From Companilactobacillus jidongensis (GTDB lineage Bacteria > Bacillota > Bacilli > Lactobacillales > Lactobacillaceae): a stretch of 46,721 nt of DNA. The stretch is from contig NZ_RHOP01000023.1 of NCBI RefSeq assembly GCF_003946575.1, positions 1 to 46,721 on the forward strand, in the 5' to 3' direction. The notes under the pieces are model-generated. The model did no database searches. It had not been told where the DNA came from and worked only from the letters and a program-made list of their open reading frames with translations. Shown here one piece after another: positions 1-11,289 of the stretch. Made by a program: the position numbers and the translations under genes. Within the stretch, counting starts at the first letter, position 1. Each line of letters begins with the position of its first letter.

Positions 1-110
1 AGATGTACCCAAAGTAATCACTCCCTATATTGGTTGGAATTAGCTACTACCATTGTAAGTGATTACTTTGGGCTTTTTAATTTCTGTTCGGATTAATTAT
101 AGAATTTGCC
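1..110. repeat. Left copy of a 110-bp terminal inverted repeat
   Basis: Positions 1-110 are the reverse complement of 46612-46721. By eye 107 of 110 positions match, with mismatches at 1, 3 and 65. The block contains a perfect 15-bp inverted repeat (8-22 with 58-72, arm CCCAAAGTAATCACT, 35-nt loop) followed by CTTTTT, which resembles an intrinsic terminator or a small MITE-like hairpin. Its inner end includes about six codons that, in the right copy, continue into a TetR-like reading frame. Here that frame breaks at 110. This suggests that one ancestral locus was duplicated in inverted orientation, or that the assembly folded back at this point. Confidence 0.9.
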
Positions 111-134
111 AGTACTTAATTAGTGGCTGGTGAA

Positions 135-1175
135 TTAGGCAACATTCCGGCTACCTGAAACGTGAATTTGATAGTGAATTAAGATGGATTCCTGCTTATA
201 TTTTACAAAAATCAAAATTGGTCCATTAAAAAGCCTTAATAGCATCTTTAGATTGGCTAGATTGATCGCAATATCAATCGTCACTGCGATGCTGGCTACC
301 GTTTTAGTCCGCACCAATGAAAGTCCCAAAGGGCCTTTCATGAAGGCAAAACCGCGTTCAATTTTCCCGCGCCGCTTCTCTGCGTCACGATCAACTTGCC
401 GCTGCTTAGCATCCATCTTTTTAGGCTTACGTCCTAAACGTGGTCCCGACAACCTAATGCCTAGTCGTTGACAGAGCTGACGATTCTCGCGGGTACGATA
501 AAGTGTGTCAGCTAAGATTTCATCGGGATAATAACCATGCACGTCGAAATAATGATCGATGGTTGTTGCTAAATCTTGGCTTTCATTGAACGCCTTAAAA
601 TCAAATCGTTCGATATCGATCATGCCATCGGCAATTGAAGCATCAATCTTGGGACCAAATTCGGTTCGTTGTTTGGCTTTACCACGGTTAATCGGGCGAA
701 TCCACGGTTGTGCCAAGCTAACAATCCGTCCTGGGACCCGATGGGTCCGATTTTCATACATGAACATTTGCTGGTCAAAAAGTTCACGAATCACAGCCAA
801 TCGCTTGGTTTGCCTTTCGTTAAGAGAGGCACCGTGGGTCAACAGCACATCGATATAACGTAGATCACGTCGGACATACTGGAGCTGTACTTTGATCTGC
901 TTGCGTGTTTCCTTAGCCCAACGCCGCGGTTTTCTAGCAAAAGCGGTCCACTTAGCTTTTGCTTCACGTTTGTAGGTTCGTGGAGGCTTGATTTGCAACT
1001 GATGAGCCATATCTAATAACATTTCTTCTAGATTGAGCCGAGCTTGATTTAGCAGCGAAGTATCTTGTGGAAAACGAATTTCAATTGGCACCGCAGTAGC
1101 GTCTGTGATCAAGACACGGAGCTCATCATCTGGCAATAAGCTTTGGATTTGTTCGCGCAAGGTATCACTGATGAT
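135..1175 (-). pseudogene. IS5-type DDE transposase, N-terminally truncated
   Basis: The remaining frame keeps the DDE catalytic core of an IS4/IS5-superfamily transposase. The first Asp is in LITDATAVPIEI, the second in DEILADTLYRTREN and the Glu in GKIERGFAFMKG. Between them is the family stretch ending RIVSLAQPWIRPI. Such proteins normally have about 100-150 residues ahead of the first Asp with an N-terminal domain. Here the frame starts only about 30 residues before it, where it runs into the ISL3 remnant near 1160-1176. The C-terminal end after LLRLF looks unrelated, so the IS end may also be altered. It is presumed inactive. Confidence 0.85.
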
Positions 1176-2281
1176 ATTGGATGTCCACAATGTGGTTTAA
1201 ATTCATTAGTCAAGAATGGAAAAAGAAAAACTAATGCCAGATTGGCCAGCTTTAACGGTATTGAATATCATTTGGTACTCAATAAGCAACGTTATATTTG
1301 TAAGAACTGTGGAAGCACCTGCGGTGCCCACAGTGATTTATTAATCAAAAATCACACTATGACAAAACAAGTTCAAAATAGAATATTCGATATGGCAAGG
1401 GAATCTCTTACGTTAACATCTATAGCCAAGATCATCGGAGTATCAGTAAATACAGTAAGTAGAATCTTGTATGACAATATCAAATTACCAAATAGATGTA
1501 ACGTTCTTCCTGAGAACCTGTGCTTTGATGAATTTCGCTCAGTTAACGGTATATTTACTTTCATAGCTATTGATGCTCAAACTCATCATCTGATTGAACT
1601 TATTCACGACCGATTGTCTAAAACAGTAACTGAACATTTTATAAATAACTATAGCTTGTCGGAACGACAAGCAGTAAAGACCGTTTCTATTGATCTGAAT
1701 GCTAATTATCAGATGGTTGTTCATAGAATCTTTCCTAATGCTCAAATAATAGTTGATAGGTTTCATATTGTTCAATTGTGTAGTAGAGCCTTAGACCAGG
1801 TTAGAATCAGTTGTCTGAAAAAGATAAGTGATAAACACTCACGCTTATACAAAGCTCTTAAATCCAATTGGCGTCTCTATCATCTGCCTGAGGCAGATGT
1901 AGACGACAAGAAAGTAAAATATATCTTTGGTATCAATGAATATACTACGACACAAAACGTTATCGATATAGCCATTGATAGCTTACCGATTTTTAAAAAC
2001 ACCTATGATGTTTATCAAGGTATTCAGAAGGCAATACATGAACATGACATAGCACTACTCGAAGAAACTATTTACGGGTATAAAAAGAACAACACGTTAT
2101 GGATACATCTATTTCAACGTTACGGAAGAATTTAAATTACGTGAGAAATAGTTGTACGATGTCTTACTCCAATGGTCCCCTTGAAGGGACTATCGGAAAG
2201 ATAAAAAAACTCAAACATATCAGTTATGGTTTTAAAAGTCTTGACCATTTTCTTAAGAGAATAAGACTCATTTGTGCATAA
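1172..2281 (+). pseudogene. ISL3-family transposase, 5' truncated and frameshifted
   Basis: The frame carries the ISL3-family zinc-binding region (CPQCG, then CKNCG), a helix-turn-helix (SLTLTSIAKIIGVSVNTVS) and a DDE-type core (ENLCFDEFRSVNG, FPNAQIIVDRFH). The N-terminus is missing because the sequence switches to the IS5 remnant at about 1172. A one-nucleotide indel near 2093-2099 moves the C-terminal part (YSNGPLEGTIGKIKKLK, including the family Glu) to another frame, ending at 2281. The gene therefore cannot give a complete protein. The right end of the element survives just downstream. Confidence 0.88.
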
Positions 2282-2307
2282 AAAAAGACAACCTACATGA
2301 GGTTGCC
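2279..2307 (-). terminator. Candidate intrinsic terminator of the polysaccharide operon
   Basis: On the minus strand GGCAACCT-catgt-AGGTTG is followed by TCTTTTTTT. It is the first hairpin-plus-U-tract downstream of the LCP gene, about 90 bp past its stop codon. It lies inside the ISL3 remnant, so the operon appears to use an IS-borne terminator. Confidence 0.6.
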
Positions 2308-2336
2308 TTCCATACAAAAACTATTCATCAATACTA

Positions 2337-2352
2337 TTTGACAAAGGACCAT
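2337..2352. repeat. Right terminal inverted repeat of the ISL3 remnant
   Basis: TTTGACAAAGGACC, read outward as GGTCCTTTGTCAAA, resembles the ISL3-family terminal repeat pattern and sits about 55 bp after the transposase frame ends. The matching left end is missing because of the 5' truncation, so target-site duplication cannot be tested. Confidence 0.6.
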
Positions 2353-2398
2353 TTTAACCGTCATTTTCCTACATTTTTATACCGCTCTTGATATTTAA

Positions 2399-3520
2399 TT
2401 AATAACCTGAGTTAGAATATCCACTATTGCTTATACCAGAACCACTGTTTGTTCCAGTACTATTCTTATTGGATGTTCCCGTGGTTGAACGTTGTGAACC
2501 AATATTATTGATATCTTGAACCGACTTAGTTGTTGTTGAACTTTGTGTAGAAGGCTTAAACTGAATATTACCTGTCTTAGCATGTGGCAAATCTAAATTC
2601 TCACGAATAAAGTTTGTAACTCGTTGTAATTCGGATTCCTTCATAACTTCCATACTTTGTTTTGCAACTTCTTCTCCATTACCTTGCAAATGAGTCTCTG
2701 AAGTATGTTTTCTAACTGAATTATAATCCTTAGCAAGGGCAGTTAATTCATCGAATGTCAAATCAGTTTGTGTTTGATCAGATAATGAGTTAATAAAGCT
2801 TTGGTTTAATAACGTAGATACTGAACTACTCTTATGTACCAAAGCAGTAAGTACAGCTCGTTGACGAGTTTGACGTCCATAATCACCTTGTGGATCATCA
2901 TAACGCATACGTGAATATGCTAAAGCCTTCTTGCCATTCATATGAGTCTTTTCACCTTTTGTAAATGAGAATCCTTCATACTTAAAACTTAAGGTTGGTG
3001 TTACATCAACACCATTAGCTTGATTAATAACCTTTTCCATACCACCCATATTAATAAGTGCGTAAAAATCAATTGGAATATTCAAAAGTTTTTGAACGGT
3101 TTTAATTGCTGTCTTAGTTTGACCGTAAGAATATGCCGCATTAATTTTAGCTGGTGAAACCGACTTATAACCAGGTATATTGACAGCAGTATCACGTGGA
3201 ATACTTGTTACTGTTGTTTTGTTTTCACTTGGATTTAATGTAATTACCATCATACTATCCGTACGACCTTTGTAATCACGTCCCAATGCACCGGTATCAG
3301 TTCCCATCAAAAGAATAGATACTGGTTTTTTATTTTTCAAAGCACTACTTACATCACGTTCTTTTGTAACACCTGATGGTTTAAAAGAACTATTAACTGA
3401 ATTCTTTACACTACGATAGCGTGTCATACCATATGCTGCTCCACCTAAAACTAACAACAATACAAATGCCAAAAACACATTTCTTAATGTATGCTTTTTC
3501 TTTTTCTTATTATTATGCAT
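2399..3520 (-). CDS. LytR-CpsA-Psr (LCP) family polysaccharide-peptidoglycan ligase
   Basis: LCP proteins transfer lipid-linked glycopolymers onto peptidoglycan outside the membrane. The 373-aa product has a basic N-terminus and one membrane anchor (about 14-32). The LCP core follows, with LLMGTDTGALGRDYKGRTDS and SIPRDT motifs that bind the pyrophosphate lipid and Mg2+. The last 50 residues are a low-complexity Ser/Gly/Asn/Thr linker ending in repeated SNSGY units. It is the last gene of the polysaccharide operon, 23 bp after rfbD, so attachment of this polymer to the wall is the likely job. A GGGGGAA ribosome-binding site precedes the ATG. Confidence 0.9.
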   Translation of the reverse strand: MHNNKKKKKHTLRNVFLAFVLLLVLGGAAYGMTRYRSVKNSVNSSFKPSGVTKERDVSSALKNKKPVSILLMGTDTGALGRDYKGRTDSMMVITLNPSENKTTVTSIPRDTAVNIPGYKSVSPAKINAAYSYGQTKTAIKTVQKLLNIPIDFYALINMGGMEKVINQANGVDVTPTLSFKYEGFSFTKGEKTHMNGKKALAYSRMRYDDPQGDYGRQTRQRAVLTALVHKSSSVSTLLNQSFINSLSDQTQTDLTFDELTALAKDYNSVRKHTSETHLQGNGEEVAKQSMEVMKESELQRVTNFIRENLDLPHAKTGNIQFKPSTQSSTTTKSVQDINNIGSQRSTTGTSNKNSTGTNSGSGISNSGYSNSGY

Positions 3521-3543
3521 AATACAAATTCCCCCAATATGTT

Positions 3544-4386
3544 CTAATTTACATTATTTAGAAAACTAGACAAGGCTTCCTGCCAATTAATTACCTCAAA
3601 ACCTGTATTTTCAACCTTAGCTAAGTCCATAACAGAATGTCTTGGACGATAAGCCTTTTGAGGGTATTCATCTGATGTTACAGGATCAATTTTAATATTC
3701 TTATCTTTAAGTATTTCTTTGGCAAACTCATACCAAGTACATGAACCTTCATTAGACAATTGATATAAACCGTAAGGAACATTATTTTCAACAACGTAAT
3801 TCATAAACTCAGCTAGTGTTCTTGTCCAAGTTGGACGCCCCATTTGATCATTTACTACAGTTAGATGATCATGTGTCTCAGCCAAACGAAGCATTGTGTA
3901 AACAAAGTTCTTCCCGTATTCGCCAAACACCCATGAAGTACGAATAATATAATACTTACTCATTATCTCGGATACTGCTTTTTCTCCAGCTAATTTGGCA
4001 CGTCCATATTCGTTTTGAGGATTTGGAATGGAATCTTCCGTATACATATCTTCATTTTTTCCATCAAACACATAATCAGTACTTATATAAACCATTGTTG
4101 CTCCAATTTTTTCAGAAGCTTCAGCAATATTCTTAGTACCGTCAACGTTTACTTTTTGATTAGTAGTTTTACCAGGTTCTTCTTCGGCTGCATCAACGGC
4201 TGTAAAAGCGGCACAATGATAAACAAGTTCAGGCTTATATTTATTAAAGTAATCAGCAACCGCTTTATTGTCAGTAATATCTAAGTCACTTGAACCTGTG
4301 CCTACATATTCAATATTCTTTTCATCAAGTAAGTGACAAAGTTCAGTTCCTAGTTGACCTTGAGCACCTGTTATTAATATTCTCAT
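3544..4386 (-). CDS. rfbD: dTDP-4-dehydrorhamnose reductase
   Basis: This is the fourth and last step of dTDP-L-rhamnose synthesis, the NAD(P)H reduction of dTDP-4-keto-L-rhamnose. The 280-aa protein has the short-chain dehydrogenase nucleotide fold (ITGAQGQLGTEL at the N-terminus), STDYVFDG, and the catalytic Tyr-x3-Lys in YGRAKLAGE. Its length is normal for RmlD/RfbD. It follows rfbB by 27 bp in the order rfbA-rfbC-rfbB-rfbD. Confidence 0.95.
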   Translation of the reverse strand: MRILITGAQGQLGTELCHLLDEKNIEYVGTGSSDLDITDNKAVADYFNKYKPELVYHCAAFTAVDAAEEEPGKTTNQKVNVDGTKNIAEASEKIGATMVYISTDYVFDGKNEDMYTEDSIPNPQNEYGRAKLAGEKAVSEIMSKYYIIRTSWVFGEYGKNFVYTMLRLAETHDHLTVVNDQMGRPTWTRTLAEFMNYVVENNVPYGLYQLSNEGSCTWYEFAKEILKDKNIKIDPVTSDEYPQKAYRPRHSVMDLAKVENTGFEVINWQEALSSFLNNVN

Positions 4387-4413
4387 CGTGCTTTTTCCCC
4401 TTTAAGTTAAATC

Positions 4414-5430
<1,017 letters not shown>

Positions 5431-5443
5431 TTATCTCCCTGTA

Positions 5444-6025
5444 TTAAATTTCACCATATACGAATGGATTATTTTTTTCAAACTCTGTAAATGTAGGTTG
5501 ATTAGCATCCTTTTCAGAAGTAATGGCTTGATCAAAATCGATTGGCCATTGAATACCTAACTCTGGAGTTTTAAATGAGAAACCACCATCTGCTTCAGCA
5601 TCATAATAGTTATCACACTTATACAAGAAGTTAACGTCATTTGTTAATGTGACAAAACCATGGGCAAACCCCTTTGGTACTAGTAATTGACGATGGTTAC
5701 TTGCAGAAATAATGTAACCTTCCCATTGTTTGTATGTGGGTGAGCCTTTACGTACATCAACGATTAAGTCAAGAACAGCACCTGTAACAACACGAATTAG
5801 CTTAGTCTGAGCAGCTTTCCCTCGTTGAAAATGTAATCCACGCAAAACTCCAGCTTCACTAGATAATGATTGATTATCTTGAATGAAGTCAAAATTAATA
5901 CCGGCTTCCTTGAAGTCACGGTCTGAATAAGTTTCAGTAAAGAAACCACGACTATCTCCAAAAACAGCCGGTTCAATAATTTTTACATCTTGTAATTTTG
6001 TTGTTGTTACTTTTAATTTTCCCAT
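5444..6025 (-). CDS. rfbC: dTDP-4-dehydrorhamnose 3,5-epimerase
   Basis: This is the third step of dTDP-L-rhamnose synthesis, a double epimerisation at C3 and C5. The 193-aa cupin carries EPAVFGDSRGFFTETY, the catalytic-His block GVLRGLHFQ, and VPKGFAHGFVTL. Its ATG overlaps the stop of rfbA (TAATG), which points to translational coupling. Confidence 0.95.
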   Translation of the reverse strand: MGKLKVTTTKLQDVKIIEPAVFGDSRGFFTETYSDRDFKEAGINFDFIQDNQSLSSEAGVLRGLHFQRGKAAQTKLIRVVTGAVLDLIVDVRKGSPTYKQWEGYIISASNHRQLLVPKGFAHGFVTLTNDVNFLYKCDNYYDAEADGGFSFKTPELGIQWPIDFDQAITSEKDANQPTFTEFEKNNPFVYGEI

Positions 6026-6894
6026 TATTTTTCTCCCACTAATCTCAATAAGTATTGCCCATAATCATTTTTCTTTAATGGTTGAGCTAACTTAATAACT
6101 TGTTCTTTATCAATGTAATTCATTCGATAAGCAATTTCCTCTAAACATGCGACCTTGAGGTTTTGTCTCTTTTGAACAGTCGCAATAAAACTACTTGCCT
6201 CTTGAAGCGAATCATGTGTACCTGTATCCAACCATGCAAAACCTCGCCCCATCAATTCAACATCCAATTGATTTCTATCTAGATAAGCCTTGTTAATATC
6301 AGTTATTTCCAGTTCACCACGTGGTGAAGGTTCAATATTCTTAGCAATATCAACTACTTGATTGTCATAGAAGTACAAACCAGTCACCGCGTAATTGCTT
6401 GCTGGTTTTTTTGGTTTCTCAACGATTGACTTAGCATGCATATTCTCATCAAAATCAACAACGCCAAAACGTTCTGGATCATTAACATGATAACCGAATA
6501 CTGTTGCACCTATTTTTTTGGAACTTGCATGTTGTAATGTTTCAGACAGACCTGCTCCATAGAAAATATTATCTCCAAGAATCAGGCACACTGAATCATT
6601 GCCTATAAAATCTGCACCAATTATAAAAGCATCAGCCAGTCCTCTTGGCTCTTTTTGAACTTTGTATTCCAGGTTCAATCCAATAGAATGACCATCCCCA
6701 AATAATTCCTCAAATTGAGGTAAAAATTCTGGCGTAGAAATTATTAAAATATCTCTAACACCAGCCAGCATAAGAGTTGACATTGGATAGTAAATCATTG
6801 GTTTATCATAAATTGGTATTAATTGCTTACTCGTTGCCTTAGTTATTGGATAAAGTCTTGTACCCGAACCACCTGCCAATATTATTCCCTTCAA
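6025..6894 (-). CDS. rfbA: Glucose-1-phosphate thymidylyltransferase
   Basis: This is the first step of dTDP-L-rhamnose synthesis (glucose-1-P + dTTP). The 289-aa enzyme opens with the nucleotidyltransferase signature [16 protein letters not shown], followed by [15 protein letters not shown], and includes [10 protein letters not shown]. Length and motifs are those of RmlA. It starts the four-gene rhamnose set and lies 25 bp after the flippase gene. Confidence 0.96.
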   Translation of the reverse strand: MKGIILAGGSGTRLYPITKATSKQLIPIYDKPMIYYPMSTLMLAGVRDILIISTPEFLPQFEELFGDGHSIGLNLEYKVQKEPRGLADAFIIGADFIGNDSVCLILGDNIFYGAGLSETLQHASSKKIGATVFGYHVNDPERFGVVDFDENMHAKSIVEKPKKPASNYAVTGLYFYDNQVVDIAKNIEPSPRGELEITDINKAYLDRNQLDVELMGRGFAWLDTGTHDSLQEASSFIATVQKRQNLKVACLEEIAYRMNYIDKEQVIKLAQPLKKNDYGQYLLRLVGEK

Positions 6895-6919
6895 TTTGAT
6901 TTCCTCCTTATATTCTTCT

Positions 6920-8317
6920 CTAAAAATTGGATAATTTCTTTAAAACAGTTATGCCCAATTTTATTGAATCCTTTTTTATAACCAAATAAATTAAAACAAC
7001 AATTAAATAACCTAGCACACTCATAATTAAAGAATAATTCCAAGAAACAATCATAAAAGCAATAATAAACAAATTTTCGAAAATTAATTCTTTCCAAAAA
7101 GTTATTTTTATTCTTCTTGAAATTATAAGTTCTGATACAACACTTCGCATTCCCATAACAATTGCTATAGAAAAAACTGCAGAATTCAAATCATGAAATA
7201 TGTAAACAGTGAGAATGGTTAAAAATATACTTGCTAACAAAGTTATTACATTTATAATCAAAAGTTTAAATTCCATTCTCAAATTCTTCATAAACGTATT
7301 TGATAATATTTCAAATTTCCCCTGATAGACCATCATCGGCATCAAAACAGCGGCATACTGTAAAGCATCTGAATACTTTGGTAACCACATTGGTATCAAT
7401 AGTTTTATAGGAAAGTAAGCAAACATTATTACATATAACATTGGCATTAAAACATTTCTTGTTCCTTCATATAGCTCCGTAATATTTTGATTGGTTCTAC
7501 GCAAAGTAGGAAATAGCACCAGACTAACTGCATTAATAAAGACCATTATTAGATTTGCTATTGATAATACTAATGACACTTTACCAAAAGTTGATACAGA
7601 CCATCTCTGTTGAATACCAAATCTTATTACTCCTACAATTAATATTGCTGTAAAATTAGCAATCATTAATTTAAAACCTGAATTTATATTTAATTTTGCC
7701 TCTTTAAAGGCATCTTTGAAATCATAAGGTTCATTAAAATCAAAAATCTCCTTTAATTGTAAAAAACCTGATATACACGTTCCAAATTGAGAAATAAGAA
7801 ACGCAATAATCATAAAGCGATAATCAGCTAACCCTAATAAAAGAATGACAATAATCAATGCAAGATAGACAATAGATTGAACGGATAAATTAACTGCATA
7901 GCCTTTAAAATCCCCAACTGACTGCAATATCATGGTAATCCATGTTCTAATATTTGCAACAATCACTGCAATCCCTAACGTCTCAATAATAAAAGAGTCT
8001 CCAGTTGAAAAACACAACCCATAAATATAAATTGAAAGTCCTAGTATAATATTATATGAAATAAATAAAATAGTCTCAGCCATGATGGATCCAATATTTA
8101 TGTCTTCGACCTTTTGACCACCCCTTCTAAGAAATAAGCCATCGGCCCAACCTAAGTGAAGGACACCCACATAACCAAAATAAAATATGAATAATTGCCA
8201 TAAACCATATTCATAAACACCTATAAATTTTGGTATAACCAATATTACAAGTATTGACACAAGAACATTCAATATGTTAGATGAAAACGTATACGATATA
8301 TTTTTAAGAAGTTTCAA
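6920..8317 (-). CDS. Wzx-like repeat-unit flippase (MATE/MOP superfamily)
   Basis: The 465-aa protein is built almost entirely of hydrophobic helices (about 12) without a long soluble domain. It starts [21 protein letters not shown], as in polysaccharide-biosynthesis flippases of the MOP superfamily. In the Wzx/Wzy pathway it would turn undecaprenyl-linked repeat units to the outer face of the membrane. It lies beside the Wzy-like gene and the glycosyltransferases. The sequence diverges strongly among serotypes, so the call rests on topology, length and context. Confidence 0.82.
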   Translation of the reverse strand: MKLLKNISYTFSSNILNVLVSILVILVIPKFIGVYEYGLWQLFIFYFGYVGVLHLGWADGLFLRRGGQKVEDINIGSIMAETILFISYNIILGLSIYIYGLCFSTGDSFIIETLGIAVIVANIRTWITMILQSVGDFKGYAVNLSVQSIVYLALIIVILLLGLADYRFMIIAFLISQFGTCISGFLQLKEIFDFNEPYDFKDAFKEAKLNINSGFKLMIANFTAILIVGVIRFGIQQRWSVSTFGKVSLVLSIANLIMVFINAVSLVLFPTLRRTNQNITELYEGTRNVLMPMLYVIMFAYFPIKLLIPMWLPKYSDALQYAAVLMPMMVYQGKFEILSNTFMKNLRMEFKLLIINVITLLASIFLTILTVYIFHDLNSAVFSIAIVMGMRSVVSELIISRRIKITFWKELIFENLFIIAFMIVSWNYSLIMSVLGYLIVVLIYLVIKKDSIKLGITVLKKLSNF

Positions 8318-8335
8318 TTCATATCCTCAATCAAT

Positions 8336-9538
8336 TCATTTTTTTCTCTTTAATATCAAGGCTAAAAACAATATCAATATTAGTTGCATTGATATACCTG
8401 AAAAAGCCCAAGGATTATCAAAAATAGTCATTATATACATCGTACTCAAAGTAGCTATTCCAATTATTGAAAAGCCTCGATTAATTGTATAAAGCAAATA
8501 TAAATAAACAATAGGAAATAACAAAAAGAATACTGCCATTATTATCATTCCCATCCAACCTAATTGAAGATAAGACTCATAAAAAGCAGTCGCAACATTT
8601 AAATTAACATTCACCCTTGTTGAATAACCAGAAATAGAAACTTGATCCTTATAATCAGGATACAAATTTTTAGATACAATGTCCGGAGTATATTGAGTAA
8701 CTATATATTTACTAATTTCATTTTCACCATTATTTAGTGATACGTTATCACTCACAGCGGACTGTAAATTAGCTACAGGAGATGTAAGATATAAATAAGG
8801 CCAAAAAAATGGTGCATATGGAGATATACTAGAAATTTTTGAATTAGCAGATCCAATTTGATATATTAAAGAACTATCTAATACATTCGTTGTTTTTAAC
8901 CCCACTTGATTATTAAGACGGTAGTTACCCGCTAATCCGAATAGAAATGCAGCGACTAGGCTACCAATTATCAAACCCATAAATATTTTGAACTTAATTA
9001 CATTAAAATTACTAAGTATATAAATAATAGCTGCCATTACCAGAGATAAAATAATTCCTGCCCTCGAAAGAGCTAACAAACTTGGTATAAAAGAATACAG
9101 AGTTACAAAAAGTATTTTCTTTTCTTTATTTAAACTAAATAATTGTACCGAATACAACGTAAGAAGTGTCGACAACATTATTATTATAACGTGTAACGTC
9201 GGTATACCATAATTCGTCATTGGTTTAAAGAGTGGATACCCCTTGCTATAAATACCATCTGCAAAGCTTCCCATAGTTATAATTAAAATTAAAATACCCA
9301 TAGTTAATTTTGACTGTTTAATTCCAATTTTCCTAGTTGATAATATTCCCTTTGTAAATTGAGGAAGCATTAAACGTCCAATTATAAGCATTCCCGCTAT
9401 AAAAGCAATTAAGAAAATCCACATTGACAGTGATATTCTAGGATAGATTGAAGACCATTGAAACGAATAAAAGAATAACGAGCAAATAATAATCATTGCT
9501 ATTAAATAATAAGGGTTTAGTTTATTAATATTTTTCAC
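8336..9538 (-). CDS. Wzy-like polysaccharide polymerase
   Basis: This 400-aa protein has about 10-11 membrane segments and one larger extracytoplasmic loop roughly in the middle (from LAGNYRLNNQVGLK to YSTRVNVNLNVA). That layout is typical of Wzy/O-antigen polymerase proteins, which join repeat units on the outer face of the membrane. It has no strong sequence signature. The assignment is inferred from topology and its position between flippase and glycosyltransferases. It is 18 bp from the flippase gene. Confidence 0.78.
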   Translation of the reverse strand: MKNINKLNPYYLIAMIIICSLFFYSFQWSSIYPRISLSMWIFLIAFIAGMLIIGRLMLPQFTKGILSTRKIGIKQSKLTMGILILIITMGSFADGIYSKGYPLFKPMTNYGIPTLHVIIIMLSTLLTLYSVQLFSLNKEKKILFVTLYSFIPSLLALSRAGIILSLVMAAIIYILSNFNVIKFKIFMGLIIGSLVAAFLFGLAGNYRLNNQVGLKTTNVLDSSLIYQIGSANSKISSISPYAPFFWPYLYLTSPVANLQSAVSDNVSLNNGENEISKYIVTQYTPDIVSKNLYPDYKDQVSISGYSTRVNVNLNVATAFYESYLQLGWMGMIIMAVFFLLFPIVYLYLLYTINRGFSIIGIATLSTMYIMTIFDNPWAFSGISMQLILILFLALILKRKK

Positions 9539-9561
9539 TGCAAAAGTCCTTTCATGTTTAA

Positions 9562-10464
9562 TTAGATCATTAAAAATAGCTTTACAGTTTCATGCTTATT
9601 AAGCCCTTTTATTTTTAATTCACGTAATAACTTTATTCTTTGAATTTTATTTTTCATTTTCAAACAATTATAGAATTCTATGATTAATCTGTTTTTTTCT
9701 TTCAACGGAACTCTAAGTACTCTCTTACATAATTTCAATTTTTTAATACGAAATTCTTTTCCTTTTTTAACATCTTGGATAAATCCATTTATTTTTTTAA
9801 AATAATTCATTCTTTTAAAATTATTAGTCACATTATCATTATGAAGTCTATGAAGCATGGTCACATGATCTAAGTAAAAAATATTTCCATATGTTAAAGC
9901 TAACAACATCACCCAATTATCATGGTTATCCGCCTCTGGTGGAATACTTCCCGAATATTTCAATAATTTATTATTAATCATAACGGTACATCCCATTATC
10001 CAATTTTGAAAAAGCAATATTGAATGTTCTTCTGTAGGAAAAAAGTTATCATATTTATTTTTAATACTACCAGATATATTATTCTCATTATAATTTGTAT
10101 ACACAAGCGTTGGACCATTTTCTTTCGACTTCATAAACCGTAAAGTTTCGAGTATTTTATCTTTATACCAAATATCATCCTGGTCTGAAAACATTATATA
10201 TTCATATTCCATATTATTAACGTATCTCATTAATTTATCAAAGTTATACAGTTGTCCATTGTTGTTGTCCTTAATATTCAAAACATGTACTCGATTATCT
10301 TTAATGGAAAAAGATTTTATTATATCTAGTGTTTTATCTCTTGATCCATCATCATTGACGTACAAATCAAATTTAGAATATGATTGGTCTAATATGCTTT
10401 GCATTTGTTGCTTTAAAAACTTTTCTCCATTGAATGTAGCCATCAAAATACATAATTTATTCAT
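9562..10464 (-). CDS. Family 2 glycosyltransferase, rhamnosyltransferase-like
   Basis: This 300-aa GT-A enzyme has CILMATFNGEKFLKQQMQSI, the NDDGSRDKT nucleotide loop and the metal-binding FSDQDDIW motif. The last of these is common in rhamnosyl- or galactosyltransferases of Gram-positive cell-wall clusters. No membrane anchor is visible, so it probably works at the inner membrane face. The donor sugar cannot be read from sequence. dTDP-L-rhamnose is plausible because the rml genes are in the operon. Confidence 0.85.
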   Translation of the reverse strand: MNKLCILMATFNGEKFLKQQMQSILDQSYSKFDLYVNDDGSRDKTLDIIKSFSIKDNRVHVLNIKDNNNGQLYNFDKLMRYVNNMEYEYIMFSDQDDIWYKDKILETLRFMKSKENGPTLVYTNYNENNISGSIKNKYDNFFPTEEHSILLFQNWIMGCTVMINNKLLKYSGSIPPEADNHDNWVMLLALTYGNIFYLDHVTMLHRLHNDNVTNNFKRMNYFKKINGFIQDVKKGKEFRIKKLKLCKRVLRVPLKEKNRLIIEFYNCLKMKNKIQRIKLLRELKIKGLNKHETVKLFLMI

Positions 10465-10488
10465 ATCTACCCCGTATTCACATCATTA

Positions 10489-11289
10489 CTAGTTCATTTT
10501 CCCATTTATTCCATCATTAATGCCCGATGTAATAAATTTTATTCTCTTCAATTTATTCTTACAAAAAAATATTTCAAACACTGTATGTTTAATAATCTTG
10601 TAGATAAACATCACTTTAGAATCAATCATCAAGCCATTCTTTAATAAATAGATAGAATTTCGATAAAAATAATAATCCCTAAACGGTTTTGAAACTATTT
10701 TACCCACTACTTTATCTGGCTCATCAGTTTGATGGGAAAGAATAACTGAATTATCAGAATAAACCTTGTACCCTTTAGATCTAGCTCTCCAACACCATTC
10801 ATAATCAACGAAGTCTATAAAAAAATCGTCCCTCATATTTCCTATATCTTTAAGCACTTCTACTGGTATGAGTGATCCTGAAGAGATAACTTCTTTTTCA
10901 AGAGTATATTTGATACTTGTCTCATCATTACCTGGTGCTATTATTCCAACCCTATGACTAGTCCTTAAATACTCAATCGATTTCATTAGACTATTTATTT
11001 GTTCCGTAGATAAGTAACTATCCTGATCAAAAAACAACAGATATTTAACTTTTTGAGAAATTAAATATTCAATTCCAATATTTTGAGCCTTAGCAATTCC
11101 TAAATTATCGCCAGCACATATATACTCTATATTGGAATACTTAATTAAACTTTCGCCTACATAGGGATTCTTCGAATTATCTACTACAACTATATTATTA
11201 GAAGAATCAATATATTCATTAATATTCCCAATAAAATCTTTTTCATCAGGATTATACGTTACAATAATAATTCCAAGACCATCAATCAT
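10489..11289 (-). CDS. Family 2 glycosyltransferase, probable L-rhamnosyltransferase
   Basis: The 266-aa protein starts LGIIIVTYNPDEKDF and has VVVDNSKNP, CAGDNLGIAKAQNIGI and the FFDQDS metal site. This arrangement is characteristic of bacterial L-rhamnosyltransferases acting on polysaccharide repeat units (the TIGR01556-like group). Its start overlaps the stop of the preceding GT4 gene by 8 bp. The acceptor is unknown. Confidence 0.85.
   Translation of the reverse strand: MIDGLGIIIVTYNPDEKDFIGNINEYIDSSNNIVVVDNSKNPYVGESLIKYSNIEYICAGDNLGIAKAQNIGIEYLISQKVKYLLFFDQDSYLSTEQINSLMKSIEYLRTSHRVGIIAPGNDETSIKYTLEKEVISSGSLIPVEVLKDIGNMRDDFFIDFVDYEWCWRARSKGYKVYSDNSVILSHQTDEPDKVVGKIVSKPFRDYYFYRNSIYLLKNGLMIDSKVMFIYKIIKHTVFEIFFCKNKLKRIKFITSGINDGINGKMN

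Noticed and set aside
184-863. Plus-strand ORFs opposite the IS5 transposase
   Set aside because: They are shadows of the minus-strand transposase with no domain or ribosome-binding site.
2399-3520. LCP gene as a general chromosomal regulator (LytR)
   Set aside because: Its place as the last gene of the polysaccharide operon and its extracellular enzyme motifs favour a polymer ligase role.
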